64,000 nt of DNA from Lactuca virosa (lineage: Eukaryota > Streptophyta > Magnoliopsida > Asterales > Asteraceae): NCBI GenBank assembly GCA_928212115.1, contig CAKMRJ010005634.1, positions 171,339,021 to 171,403,020 of the forward strand. The letters are read 5' to 3'. The notes beneath the pieces were generated by a model. It did not search any database. It saw only the letters and a program-made list of their open reading frames with translations, and was not told the DNA's origin. Each line of letters starts with the position of its first letter. The first letter of the stretch is position 1. Shown piece by piece: positions 22,793 through 34,437 of this stretch. The position numbers and the translations under genes are program-made.

Positions 22793-23213
22793 CTGAAACA
22801 AAAAGTGAAATTGTAAGCACAAAGCTTAGTGAGTTCCCCCATCATACCACATACCACATAACACCGTCGGTATCTTTCAACCGGTAACTGCCATCAGTAT
22901 CTTTCAACCTGTAACCATCATCGGTATCTTTCAACCGGTATACGCCATCGGTATCTTTCAACCGGTAATTGGGGACTATTTCACCCCCTAGTACTAGCAT
23001 ACCGTAACGAGAGGTAATCATACAGTCAGGCATAACTGGGTAGGGACAACTAATCCCTTCTACACACATAGCATATCACACAGGCATATCCCATGACCAT
23101 AACACATTAACATACCAAGATAATTATCACAAAGACAATCATCTCAAACATAACTACCCACTGGTGGGCCGGCATTGGTGCCTTAGACCCACCCCTACTG
23201 GAAGGTAACTCAC
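22793..23213 (-). other. intron-like cassette in the 3' LTR of F
   Basis: In element orientation it has GAG/GTGAGT at 23213, a hairpin at 23192-23164 (outer stem GTGGG/CCCAC), four CGGT-N8-ACCG units (22975-22865), then GGGGGAACTCACTAAGCTTT and TTTTTGTTTCAG/GT ending at 22793. Predicted length is 421 bases, the same as in the other LTR (30534-30114). Confidence 0.5.
22865..22975 (-). repeat. four tandem units of about 28 bp in LTR F
   Basis: Each unit has CGGTATCTTTCAACCGGTA with small changes. CGGT and ACCG can pair across an 8 base loop. The second unit has lost pairing here, but all four pair in the 5' LTR copy (30186-30290). Confidence 0.8.
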
Positions 23214-23908
23214 CTCGTAGTAGTAGCTGCCGATCTGTGCGGGAACTCTCTGTCTGCTGCTGCTGCTCCGTAAATCCTCCGGCTATAATTCCCACAAAAC
23301 ACTCAATCAGGGTCTGATAACTACTCTTATGGTAGAATGACTATTTTACCCCTGACCTAGTCAAAGTCAAGCCAAAGTCAACTTCCAGCTGACCTGACTC
23401 GCCGAGTTGGGCCGCCAACTCGTCGAGTCCTTATCCATCTAATTGTCCTCATTCCCGTCCCTACTCGTCGAGTTAGGCAATGACTCGACGAGTTCTCCTC
23501 CTATTCGAACATCGAATGATCCTTTATCCGACTCGCCGAGTTCATCTTCATCTGAAGAATAAGTCCTATCCTAAACTCGCCGAGTTGTATGAACAACTCG
23601 TCGAGTTCATCTTCATATGCTGGGAGATTGCCTTGGACTCGTCGAGTCTGTTCATGCACTCGCCGAGTCCCATGAACTCCAGGTCCAAGGCTAAGTCTAA
23701 TACGTTGGGTCACTCCTTTGGATCCTCTAAAACTCTTACATCACCCAACTGGGTTCCTTCGAACCCTAACAGAAAAAGGGAGTCAAGTCTTCGACTCGCC
23801 GAGTCCCAAGAACGACTCGTCGAGTCGATAACGTCCAGCTCTAATTCTTCGATTTCTGAAGTGCAACTCTTGTCCAAATGATAGATCTATGCCCCTAAGA
23901 TCGATCTA

Positions 23909-23935
23909 GCACGTAAAGTTACAAACTTTACGTGC
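23909..23935 (-). other. perfect 12 bp hairpin in LTR F
   Basis: GCACGTAAAGTT, a three base loop, then AACTTTACGTGC. It is kept perfect in the 5' LTR (31251-31277), and 11 of 12 pairs remain in the related LTR C (50943-50969). By the TATA position it would lie in the transcribed leader before the donor-like site. Confidence 0.8.
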
Positions 23936-24576
23936 ATGCATGGGACTTTGAGCCTAAAATGCCCAAAAAGAAGCTCTTAAGATGCATGGAGCCTTCCATG
24001 GGTGCAAAAGCAACCCCTAACTGCCTTGTGACCCCTCCAAGGTCCTAGATCCGAAGCCTTGACCTCCCAACCATGCTTGCAATCATGGTTGGTTACAAAA
24101 TATGGCTTAAAAGCCCTAAATCTCCCCAAAAAGGGATCTAACAAAAGAACAAGCAAGGTATAGACTTTATACCTTCTGGAGACTGCAAATGATGAACCAA
24201 CAAGGACTCCTTTGGTCTTCTCTTGATCCCTCTAAGTTCTTCCTTCTTCCTTGTGATCAAAACCACCAAAAATCACCACAAATACCTTAGATCTTCACAC
24301 ACACAATTAGGGTTCACTATGGAGGGTTTCTGGGAGCAATAGGGACGAGTGGGGGCTGTATGAGATGATTAAATAGGGTGCAAACCCTCAGATTAGGATT
24401 TTTGTCCAGACAGCGTCTACTCGTCGAGTCTGGAAGCCGACTCGACGAGTCCGTCATTTAAATCCCGGATCAAATCCGCTTCTACTCGACGAGTTGGGCC
24501 TTCAACTAGCCGAGTCCCAGGCAAAAAATGCAAAATACTTAGATAAAAATACATACCAGGAACCAGGTGCTACAAA

Positions 24577-24591
24577 TCTCCCCCACTTATT
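24577..24591 (-). other. polypurine tract of gypsy F
   Basis: In element orientation AAGTGGGGGAGAT precedes the 3' LTR, directly after the pol stop TAA (24594-24592). Confidence 0.85.
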
Positions 24592-27500
24592 TTAGACTTC
24601 GTTCTCGAAGTCTGCTGCTCGTTCCTGGAAAAGCTCTGGGTAATGCTCCCTCATCTCATCCACCGGCTCCTAGGTCCATTATGAGCCCTTCCGGTGCTGC
24701 CATTGCACCTTCACCAGCTCGACCCTCTTGTTCCTCAAATCCTTCGACTTCCGGTCGAGGATCGCTACAGGCCGCTCGATGTAATTCAGGCTGTTATCGA
24801 CCTGAATATCCTCTAAAGGTACCACTGCTGAATCGTCCACCAAACATTTCCGTAACTGGGAGACGTGAAAAGTGCTATGGATCTGACTGAGTTCGGCCGG
24901 CAGGTCCAACCTATACACCACCTTGCCCATCCGGGCTATAACCCTGAAGGGTCCAATGTACCTGGGGCCCAACTTGCCCCGCTTCCTGAAACGGATGACG
25001 CCCTTCCAAGGCGACACTTTCAGGAGCACCATATCTCCGACCTGGAATTCTAGGTCTGATCGACGCTTGTCGACATAACTCTTCTGCCGACTCTGAGCAG
25101 TCTGAAGCCTGCCCCGAACCTGTTGGATCCTCTCCGTAGTCTTGAGTATCACCTCGGTACTCCCCATGACTCTCTGACCAACCTCACCCCAGCATATCGG
25201 GGTCCTGCACTTCCTCCCGTACAACATCTCGAAAGGAGGACGGTCGATGCTCGCATGATAGCTATTATTATACGAGAACTCCGCCAACGGAAGGTAGGTA
25301 TCCCAGCTACCTCCGAAATCTAAAATACATGCCCGCAACATATCCTCTAGCGTCTGGATGGTCCGCTCGCTCTGACCATCCGTCTGCGGGTGAAAGGCGG
25401 TGCTAAAATGCAAACGAGTACCCAGCTCGTCATGAAACTTCTTCCAAAACCTGGAAGTGAACCGCACATCCCTGTCGAAAATCACTGAGACTGGCACTCC
25501 GTGCCGAGCTACTACCTCTCGGATATAGATGTCGGCCAACTTCTCGGCCGAGATGCTCTCTTGGATCGGTATGAAATGGGCACTCTTGGTCAACCGATCC
25601 ACGATCACCCAAATCGAATACACTCCCCGTGCAGTCCTGGGAAGCTTGGTGATGAAATCCATGGTAATATCTTCCCATTTCCACATGGGAATATCTAACG
25701 GCTGCATCTTGCCGTGTGGCCTCTGGTGCTCGGCCTTGACCTTCCTGCAGGTCAAACACCGCTCCACATACCATGCTACGTCCCGCTTCATGCAGGGCCA
25801 CCAATAATCAAGACGAAGATCTCTATACATCTTCGTCGCTCCGGGATGGATAGAAAATCTGGATTTGTGTGCCTCCTCCATCAGGATCTGGCGCACGCCT
25901 CCATGATAAGGGACCCACACCCTACGTTGAAGAGTCAATAATCCTCGGCTATCATAGTCGAAGGAGGAAACCTGACCCACTATACGCTCGCTCTTCTGAT
26001 GTTCCTCCTTCATAGCCTCCTGCTGAGCCTCCCGGATCCGCTCCAACAGTGGAGTCACCACTGTCATCCTCAGACAGATGTCCCTGATCGGCGCTGCCTT
26101 GCGGCTAAGCACATCAGCCACGACATTGGCCTTCCCTGGGTGGTAAATGATCTCGCAATCATAATCCTTCACTACGTCCAACCATCGACGCTGCCTCATA
26201 TTCAGGCTCGACTGATCCATGAGGTACCTCAAACTCTTGTGGTCTGTGTAAATGGTACAACGAACACCATAGAGGTAGTGACGCCAAATCTTGAGGGCAA
26301 AAACAACAGCCCCCAGCTCCAAATCATGTGTCGGGTAATTCGCCTCGTGAGGCTTCAGCTGCCTCGAAGCGTAAGCTATAACATGCCCTCTTTGCATCAA
26401 TACCGCGCCCAAACCTGAGATGGACGCATCACAATATACTACAAAATCCTCCACGCCCTCTGGCAGGGCTAAGATTGGCACCTCGCACAATCTCTGCCTC
26501 AAGGTCTCAAACGTCGTTTGCTGCCCAGTCCCCCAGCGAAAGACCACGACCTTCCTCGTCAGCCGGGTCAGGGGCATGACTATATTGGAGAAGTCCTGAA
26601 TGAATCTCCGATAGTAGCTTGCCAATCCCAGAAATCTTCGAATCTCAGATGGAGACCTCGGAACCTCCCACCTCATCACGGCCTCAACCTTGGCCGGATC
26701 AACCGATATCCCGTCCTGGTTGACAAGGTGCCCAAGAAACTGCACCTCGCGCAACCAGAACTCACACTTGGAGAACTTAGCATACAAGTTCTCCCTTCTC
26801 AAAGTACCCAAAACCTCTCGCAAGAGCTCCTCATGCTGCTCTCGCGTCTTGGAGTAAACCAAGATGTCATCGATGAAAACTATCACGGACCGATCCAACA
26901 TCGGTCTGCACACGCGGTTTCATGAGGTCCATGAACGCAGCAGGAGCATTGGTGAGCCCGAAAGGCATCACCACGAACTCATAGTGGCCATAACGCGTCC
27001 GAAACGCAGTCTTCTGCACATCCTCCTCTCTGACCTCATCTGATGATACCCCGAACGCAAATCAATCTTGGAGAACCAAGATGCTCCCTGTAGCTGGTCA
27101 AAGAGGTCATCAATCCTCGGGAGTGGGTAACGGTTCTTCACCATTACCTTATTCAGCTCCCTGTAATCTATACACATCCTATGCGACCCGTCCTTCTTCT
27201 TCACAAACAGAATCAGGGCTCCCCAGGGTGAACTGCTCGGTCTAATGAATCCCTTATCTAACAGCTCCTGCAGCTGTGTAGACAACTCCTGCATCTCAGG
27301 AGGAGCCAACCGATACGGTGCCTTGGCTATCGGAACCGCACCAGGGACTAGGTCGATCCTGAACTCTACCTGCCTCTCCGGAGGTATCCCGAGCAACTCC
27401 TCGGGAAATACATCCGCAAACTCTCGTACCACAGGCACATCGCCTACCGTTGCCTTACCCATCTCTTGGGTATCCATAACATAGGCAACAAATCATGCGC

Positions 27501-29312
27501 AACCCTGCTGAAGGTAACGCCTAGCTCTCGCTGCTGAACATAAAGCGGGTCCTCGCTGTGGCCTCTCGCCCTGAATTACCAGCTCTCCCCCACTTGGGGT
27601 CCTGATCCGCACCAACTGTTGCGCACAGTCAATCACTTCCCCATTGGGGCTTAGCCAATCCATACCGATAATAACCTTGTTCCCCCGCAAAGGTATGGGA
27701 ACTAAATCTACCAGATAACGTTCCTCAAACAGCCGCAGGACGCAATCTCGGTAGACCTTTGATGCTTGCACTGACCGGTCGTCCACAATCTCGACCTCTA
27801 GAGGGCAATCCAACGTGCCCGACGACTCAGGAAACTTCTTGTTAAGCGCAAGAGAGACAAACAATCAGGTAGCGCCCGAATCAAACAATACCTGAACTAG
27901 GGTACCGTTCACATGGAACGATCCCGTCACCACATCGGGTGCAGCGTGTGCCTCCTCGGCTGTCAACTGAAATGCTCGGCTCCACACCACTGGAGCCTTT
28001 GACTTGGCCTTCCAGCCATCTGCAACTCGCGTTGTCGCTGAAACCGACGCCACTGCTAACGCTGCTGTCAATCTAGGGCAGTTGGCCTTCTTATGGCCTC
28101 TCTGATTGCAATGGAAGCAAACCAGGTCTGACATCTACACTGTGGGGGCGGGGGTAGTACAATCCCTGCCAAAGTGCCCCGTCCTGCCGCACTTGTAGCA
28201 GCCGGTCGATCCCGCTCTACAAGCTCCCTCATGCGGCCTGCCGCATTTCCTGCAGCGGCTCTGGCCTGGCTGGCCCTTCGACCTAACGTCGGATCCCTTG
28301 GGTTTCTTCCCCGAAACCCCTGTAACCTGCTCAGACTCAGCTTTCCTCTTCCTGACATGCTCCAAATCGAGCTCCCCCTCCCGCGCCCTGACAATCATGG
28401 ACTTCAGGGTCGGGCAAGCTGAATAGCTGACATGCTCCCGAATATCAGCCCTCAACATATCATGGTAGCGGGTCTTCCGCATCTCCTCATCCCCCGCATA
28501 CTGGGGTACCATTAGGGCCCTCTCCCTGAACTTGGCGGTGATCTCCGCCACTGTCTCAGTCGTCTGCCTCATACCCAAAAATCCCTGGCCAGCTGTTGAA
28601 GCTCCACAGCCGGCGCAAACTCAGCCCTGAATCTGGTCACGAAATCTGATCAAGTCATAGCCTCGACGGCTGGGGCTCCCAACGAGTCACCAACCGACTC
28701 CCACCAGTCTCTAGCTCTATCCCTCAAACATCCCACAGCAAAGCGGACCTTCGACCCTTCCGGGCAGAAGCTCGTCAACTGCGCAGACTCAATGTCTGCG
28801 ATCCATCTCCTGGTAGCAATGGGGTCCTTCACCCCGTGATAATCCGGCGCACCGCTCCCTCGGAAGTCCTTGAAGGACAGTGTGCGCGTACTCGTCTGGC
28901 TAGATGTCAGATCACTCCTGAATGCCCGGAGGCAATCCTCCATCATCTCAACAATCCCCTCCTTGATCGACCCGAAAATGACCGGGGTCGACTCAAGGAT
29001 GCCTCTCGTGATCTCAGACGCCACAAACTCGCGTAGCCCGTCATCAACCTGCTCGGATCCTGCACCCGAGCCTGATCCTGATCCTGACCCGGAACCTCCT
29101 GCTCCATGTCGCGTGGTCACCATACTCGAAATAAACGCATAAGTGTCAGGATTATACATGCTCTCGAGAGGTCTCGCACACTTTCCAAGTTCCCTGGTTC
29201 TATCTCGGCTCTCCATGACTCGAGTACGGATCCTCTGCTTCCAGTAGTACGGGCCCTTACTACCTTCCACATCTATCCGTACTTTCCTTAAGGATTGCTT
29301 CAACTTCGCCAA
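24592..29312 (-). pseudogene. gag-pol relic of gypsy F
   Basis: Gag starts at 29312 (MAKLKQSLRK). The retrotransposon gag core includes WKQRIRTR and RDWWESVGDS. Zinc knuckles are CYKCGRTGHFGRDC and CFHCNQRGHKKANC. The protease site is VLFDSGAT at about 27890-27868. Reverse transcriptase spans about 27260-26700 (WFSKIDLRSGYHQM, VFIDDILVYS). RNase H has VYCDASISGLGAV. Integrase has CLTCRKVKAEHQRP, ITMDFITKLP, DRDVRFTS and QTDGQSERT. Lesions: TGA 28652-28650, frameshift near 28590, TAG 28137-28135, TGA 27867-27865, TGA 27495-27493, frameshifts near 27025 and 26920, and TAA at 24681-24679 with a TAG soon after. The C-terminus (KVQWQHRKG, EPVDEMREHYPELF) resembles the chromodomain tail of Tekay-type elements. 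Confidence 0.93.
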
Positions 29313-29860
29313 GTCCCTTTACCGATACCCTTTTCTACTATTCTCGTCCTAGGCTCTCCTAGGACACCTTCCGACCTACTCTCCACCATCAGCTGCACAA
29401 GGGGTCCCTGCTATCCTTCCCTATCTAGCTTGCGAATACTATTACATATTTGCTCACTAGATAGTTAAAGTTAGCCAGAACCCTTATAGCACGAAGCATG
29501 TAGCATTCGGGCATTGAGTAACCAATTCAGGCATAACCTAAACAGGCCATCCTACTACTGACTAAACAGTCCTAGCATACAGCTCATACCACAGGCACAT
29601 AAAGAATCCTTCCTAGATCCTTAGCCCTACTCTAGCATGCAGTTTTCAGAATCATACATCATATAACTTATCATAACAAGTATGGGTATCTTGAGGAAAA
29701 CTTACTTGAGCTCGGCCGGTCACACGCATCACACACCTTGTTCTTTCTCAAAATTCCTTAACTTAGATTTTAGAAAACTATTTTCTTTGTGAAAAATCTT
29801 TTAATCCCTCGGTTTGAGTCCAGACACCCCCGTGGGTGTGTCCGAATCCCTCAAACCAGG

Positions 29861-29872
29861 GCTCTGATACCA
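29861..29872 (-). other. primer binding site of gypsy F
   Basis: In element orientation TGGTATCAGAGC lies three bases after the 5' LTR. It is complementary to the 3' end of plant initiator tRNA-Met, the usual primer. Confidence 0.93.
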
Positions 29873-29875
29873 ACT

Positions 29876-31916
29876 TGTAACATCCCAAAATTTGAGGCCA
29901 AAAAAAATGTTTTAAATTAAGTAATTCTCAACATAGTTTACCAAAACATTTCCCATGCCATATCATTTGCAAACAAAAATATAACAATGTGTCTGAAAAT
30001 CATAATGTCAAAGTAAAATCAATCAGAGTACAATCCCAGAAAACTCCATGCGGAAATCATGTGTGTGATGCGCTGCTACGCCGCCGGCTCTTTCCCCTTG
30101 GACGAAGAGGTACCTGAAACCAAAACTGAAACTGTAAGCACAAAGCTTAGTGAGTTCCCCCATCATACCACATACCACATAACACCGTCGGTACCTTTCA
30201 ACCGGTAACTACCATCGGTATCTTTCAACCGGTAACCATCATCGGTATCTTTCAACCGGTACACGCCATCGGTATCTTTCAACCGGTAATTGGGGACTAT
30301 TTCACCCCCTAGCACTAGCATACCGTAACGAGAGGTAATCATACAGTCAGGCATAACTGGGTAGGGACAACTAATCCCTTCTACACACATAGCATATCAC
30401 ACAGGCATATCCCATGACCATAACACATTAACATACCAAGATAATTATCACAAAGACAATCATCTCAAACATAACTACCCACTGGTGGGTCGGCATTGGT
30501 GCATTAGACCCACCCCTACTGGAAGGTAACTCACCTCGTAGTAGTAGTTGCTGATCTGTGCGGGAACTCTCTGTCTGCTGCTGCTGCTCCGGAAATCCTC
30601 CGGCTATAATTCCCACAAAACACTCAATCAGGGTCTGATAACTACTCTTATGGTAGAATGACTATTTTACCCCTGACCTAGTCAAAGTCAAGCCAAAGTC
30701 AACTTCCAGTTGACCTGACTCGCCGAGTTGGGCCGCCAACTCGTCGAGTCCTTATCCATCTAATTGTCCTCATTCCCGTCCCTACTCGTCGAGTTAGGCA
30801 ATGACTCGACGAGTTCTCCTCCTATTCGAACATCGAATGATCCTTCATCCGACTCGCCAAGTTGTATGAACAACTCGCCGAGTTTATCTTCATCTGAAGA
30901 ACAAGTCCTATCCTAGACTTGCCGAGTTATATGAACAACTCGTCGAGTTCATCTTCATATGCTGGGAGATTGCCTTGGACTCGCCGAGTCTGTTCATGCA
31001 CTCGCCGAGTCCCATGAACTCCAGGTCTAAGGCTAAGTCCAATACGTTGGGTCACTCCTTTGGATCCTCTAAAACTCTTACATCACCCAACTGGGTTCCT
31101 TCGAACCCTAACAGAAAAAGGGAGTCAAGTCTCCGACTCGCCGAGTCCAAAGAACGACTCGCCGAGTCGATAACGTCCAACTCTAATTCTTCGATTTCTG
31201 AAGTGCAACTCTTGTCCAAATGATAGATCTATGCCCTTAAGATCGATCTAGCACGTAAAGTTACAAACTTTACGTGCATGCATGGGACTTTGAGCCTAAA
31301 ATGCCCAAAAAGAAGTTCTTAAGATGCATGGAGCCTTCCATGGGTGCAAAAGCAACCCCTAACTGCCTTGTGACCCCTCCAAGGTCCTAGATCCGAAGCC
31401 TTGACCCCCCAACCATGCTTGCAAGCATGGTTGGTTACAAAATATGGCTTAAAAGCCCTAAATCTCCCCAAAAAGGGATCTAACAAAAGAACAAGCAAGG
31501 TATAGACTTTATACCTTCTGGAGACTGCAAATGATGAACCAACAAGGACTCCTTTGGTCTTCTCTTGATCCCTCTAAGTTCTTCCTTCTTCCTTGTGATC
31601 AAAACCACAAAAAATCACCACAAATGCCTTAGATCTTCACACACACAATTAGGGTTCACTATGGAGGGTTTCTGGGAGCAATAGGGATGAGTGGGGGCTG
31701 AATGAGATGATTAAATAGGGTGCAAACCCTCAGATTAGGGTTTTTGTCCAGACAACGTCTACTCGTCGAGTCTGGAAGCCGACTCGACGAGTCCGTCATT
31801 TAAATCCCGGATCAAACCCGCTTCTACTCGACGAGTTGGGCCTTCAACTCGCCGAGTCCCAGGCCAAAAATGCAAAATACTTAGATAAAAATACATACAA
31901 GGAACCAGGTGCTACA
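29876..31916 (-). repeat. 5' LTR of gypsy F
   Basis: It is bounded by TGTAACATCCC and GGTGCTACA on the plus strand, then the target duplication ACCCC. It is about 2% different from the left LTR. The largest difference is an extra ACTCG-palindrome unit of about 24 bp near 30860-30885, showing that the palindrome arrays change by unit gain or loss. Confidence 0.95.
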
Positions 31917-32496
31917 ACCCCTTATGTTTTTTTTTTGTCCACATATTACCATTGAACCGGCTAAACCTACACCAACTAGTTATAAGGATGTAATGTAAAC
32001 AGTTCAAACAAGTTCAATGATGATCGCGAGGTATACATTTTAACTTTATAGTCTTGAAGAAGCATGTTTTTTTCCTTTTTAATGGCTTTTTTTTATCATT
32101 TCTATCAAGCTACTAAAGGAGGATAAGGTTGACAAGAAATGGTGAATTTAAAGGTGACACAATGATGATGATGATGAAGCTCCAATATTTACTTAGTGGA
32201 GTCCCTTAAAAGTGTGGCAAAAGTTTTTTAGATGCTCCCCCATTAAATATTTCAATACATGTTTCAAAACTTAATTTATTTATTTGAAAATGATTGGGAA
32301 TAACTTGAACAAGTATGCCGATCCTCAAATACTCAAACCTATATAAGTCGTTATCTTCATTTTTTACAACTGTAATACGTGAAATATTTTTATGTTCCGG
32401 ATTCATTATAGAATGATACTGCTAGATAATATATGATCCTAAAGTGTCACACTAACAACAACTTGATATAAATATATTATTTATAAGAATTTGATT

Positions 32497-32500
<4 letters not shown>

Positions 32501-32538
<38 letters not shown>
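32501..32538. repeat. (AT)n microsatellite
   Basis: About 19 uninterrupted AT units. Confidence 0.95.
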
Positions 32539-32540
<2 letters not shown>

Positions 32541-32950
32541 TGTAATTAATTGGAAATTATTTATTTCATAGAAATATTAATTTTCAATGTTAAGTATCAT
32601 AACACATCATGATATATCATAAGCTATGATTTATTGTGTTATGTATATTCTTTTGGACTATAAATACTTTTATCTTTTAGCTAATTGGATAAAGGTTTAT
32701 AAGTTATAAAAGAATGAGAGATTTTTATAAAATCTCTTTCTTTTTTATAAGCAAAATCATAGGTTGTATGGAGGGGGACAAGTTAAGGGCTTTTGATGAT
32801 TATATTAAGGCATGCATGCTTGTAAGGTGTGTCTTGCATAATGATAAAGCATGGGTCTTAAAGTGTTAAGACCCATGGGATAAAGGCTTAAAGTAAAGCG
32901 TATAATAAGCTAGTTATTCTCTTCCTTCTTGATGGATGAAATCTGGATTC

Positions 32951-32953
<3 letters not shown>

Positions 32954-32982
<29 letters not shown>
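32954..32982. repeat. (CT)n microsatellite
   Basis: About 14 uninterrupted CT units. Confidence 0.95.
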
Positions 32983-32986
<4 letters not shown>

Positions 32987-34437
32987 CACTTAAAGCGTTA
33001 AGTCATTTGTAGAGAAAAGCTTTGATATTTGAACTCTCTTTTAGAACATAAGCTCTGTTTTTTGTTTTTAAAGGCTTAAGAGTTTTGTTATTACAAGAAG
33101 AAGACTAGTATCTTATCAAGTTGAAAATTTATTGGTGTTTCTAGCTAAGATGGAGTTCTACTCTGTATTCTTCATCAACTTTCAATCTTCCATGAGAATC
33201 AAAGTTTTCAAATGTTGTATTCTTTTTTCCTATGGTTGTGTTTTAATCTTTCTAAGCTTTGCAAAATGATCATTGATGGTTAAAATGATTTTAGTTTATT
33301 CAAATCTATAAAATGTTTTTGTTGCTAATTACATTGAATTTGTCACTATAATGAGATTATTTTTGAATAAAAACCCAACAATTTGTATTAGAGTCATTTT
33401 TGCAAGTTTGGTTAGATTATTTGATAAGTTGATATTATCTTTGTTTTTGGAAAACATTGATATTTTTTTTTGTAAGAAAATCCAAAATCGATATAATAAA
33501 AAACTAATTTTTTTTCCCTTTAAAATATCAGTTCATATTTACACTATGAATCTAAAATGTCATTTTTTTTATCGAAAATAATTCACATGTAAATATTCAT
33601 TATACTTATTTTTTTTCAACAATTGATGATTATTCACAAATTAATCGTTAACATATACTTTTTTTTATAATTAATATTCAATGTGAATGATCATTATGTA
33701 CAATAATCGTATAATATCTATCGATTTTTTAGTATACATGATTGTGATTCACATGTGAATGATGAATATGAATTATAAATATTTATGTAAATTATAATGA
33801 ATCTAAACCATGGTTCTAAAATATGTGTTATTGTGTGTCATAGCGTGAGGCGTGGTGTAGTCATCTCGAAAACGTCAAATACGAGTTTGTTAAGCATGTC
33901 ACTCAAATAACGTGTCATGGTACGCCTTATCGTGTTATGACGCGAGTTTTTTTTCATGGTGCAAATTTTTGTTTGTTTTTTTTATCGAACATGAAACAAT
34001 TGAATTTTTGTTAACTTTTTCATATTAAGTGTTGATATAACACTTCTAAAAACTTGATATATTTGATATAATTTTATAATTATGTGATTGTAATGTATAT
34101 AAAATTGTCGCCCCTTGAAAAACTTCATGACTTGCCCATGCTCACCATGGCTTGAAGTTTGACCTTGCCATCACACCATGTCCACACCATTTAGAACCTT
34201 GGATTTGTTTTACTATTTCAATTTTTTGATCATATACAAATGAATTACTCAAGATAAAAAATAATAATAAATAAAATAAGTGAAATGGTCATTTGCATAT
34301 GAATTAATGTGTACAAATTAGATACAATTCAAATTCACAATTCACGAATGATCGTGAACCTAAAGTTTGACCGATCTGAAAACTTATGATACATTGTTCT
34401 CTTTTAAGAAAACAAATGACTATTTACAAAAGAATAA

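Larger units (their letters stand above)
22555..24574 (-). repeat. 3' LTR of gypsy F
   Basis: On the plus strand it starts TGTAACATCCC and ends GGTGCTACA. It matches 29876-31916 over its length. A TATA-like TATTTAAT is at 24375-24368 in element orientation. It contains about 14 perfect ACTCGNCGAGT palindromes, a 12 bp perfect hairpin (23909-23935) and the intron-like cassette 23213-22793. Confidence 0.95.
22555..31916 (-). mobile_element. complete Ty3/gypsy retrotransposon F (chromovirus-like), not functional
   Basis: Two LTRs (22555-24574 and 29876-31916) bracket gag and pol on the minus strand. The 5 bp duplication ACCCC flanks the element exactly (22550-22554 and 31917-31921). The PBS, complementary to initiator Met tRNA, is at 29861-29872 and the polypurine tract at 24578-24588. 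Domain order is gag, zinc knuckles, protease, reverse transcriptase, RNase H, integrase, then a C-terminal segment like the chromodomain tail of Tekay-type chromoviruses. I count about 44 differences between the LTRs in roughly 2,015 aligned bases, plus one indel of about 24 bp, so about 2% divergence and a fairly young insertion. All three frameshifts and several stops lie in gag-pol. Confidence 0.95.
31917..34437. other. intergenic sequence with noncoding repeats
   Basis: The ACCCC duplication is followed by an inverted copy (31936-32035) of the repeat seen at 21900-22030, so the retrotransposon landed inside older repeat sequence. There is an (AT)n at 32501-32538 and a (CT)n at 32954-32982. 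No gene was found, and frames are short and AT-biased. Confidence 0.55.

Noticed and set aside
25430..25804. Overlapping ORFs on both strands within pol of gypsy F
   Set aside because: Shadows of the real minus-strand pol frame, and composition is explained by GC-richer coding DNA.
33820..34200. GTGTCAT/GCGTGA-rich stretch considered as a satellite or element end
   Set aside because: Repeats are irregular, with no period, inverted tips or target duplication.
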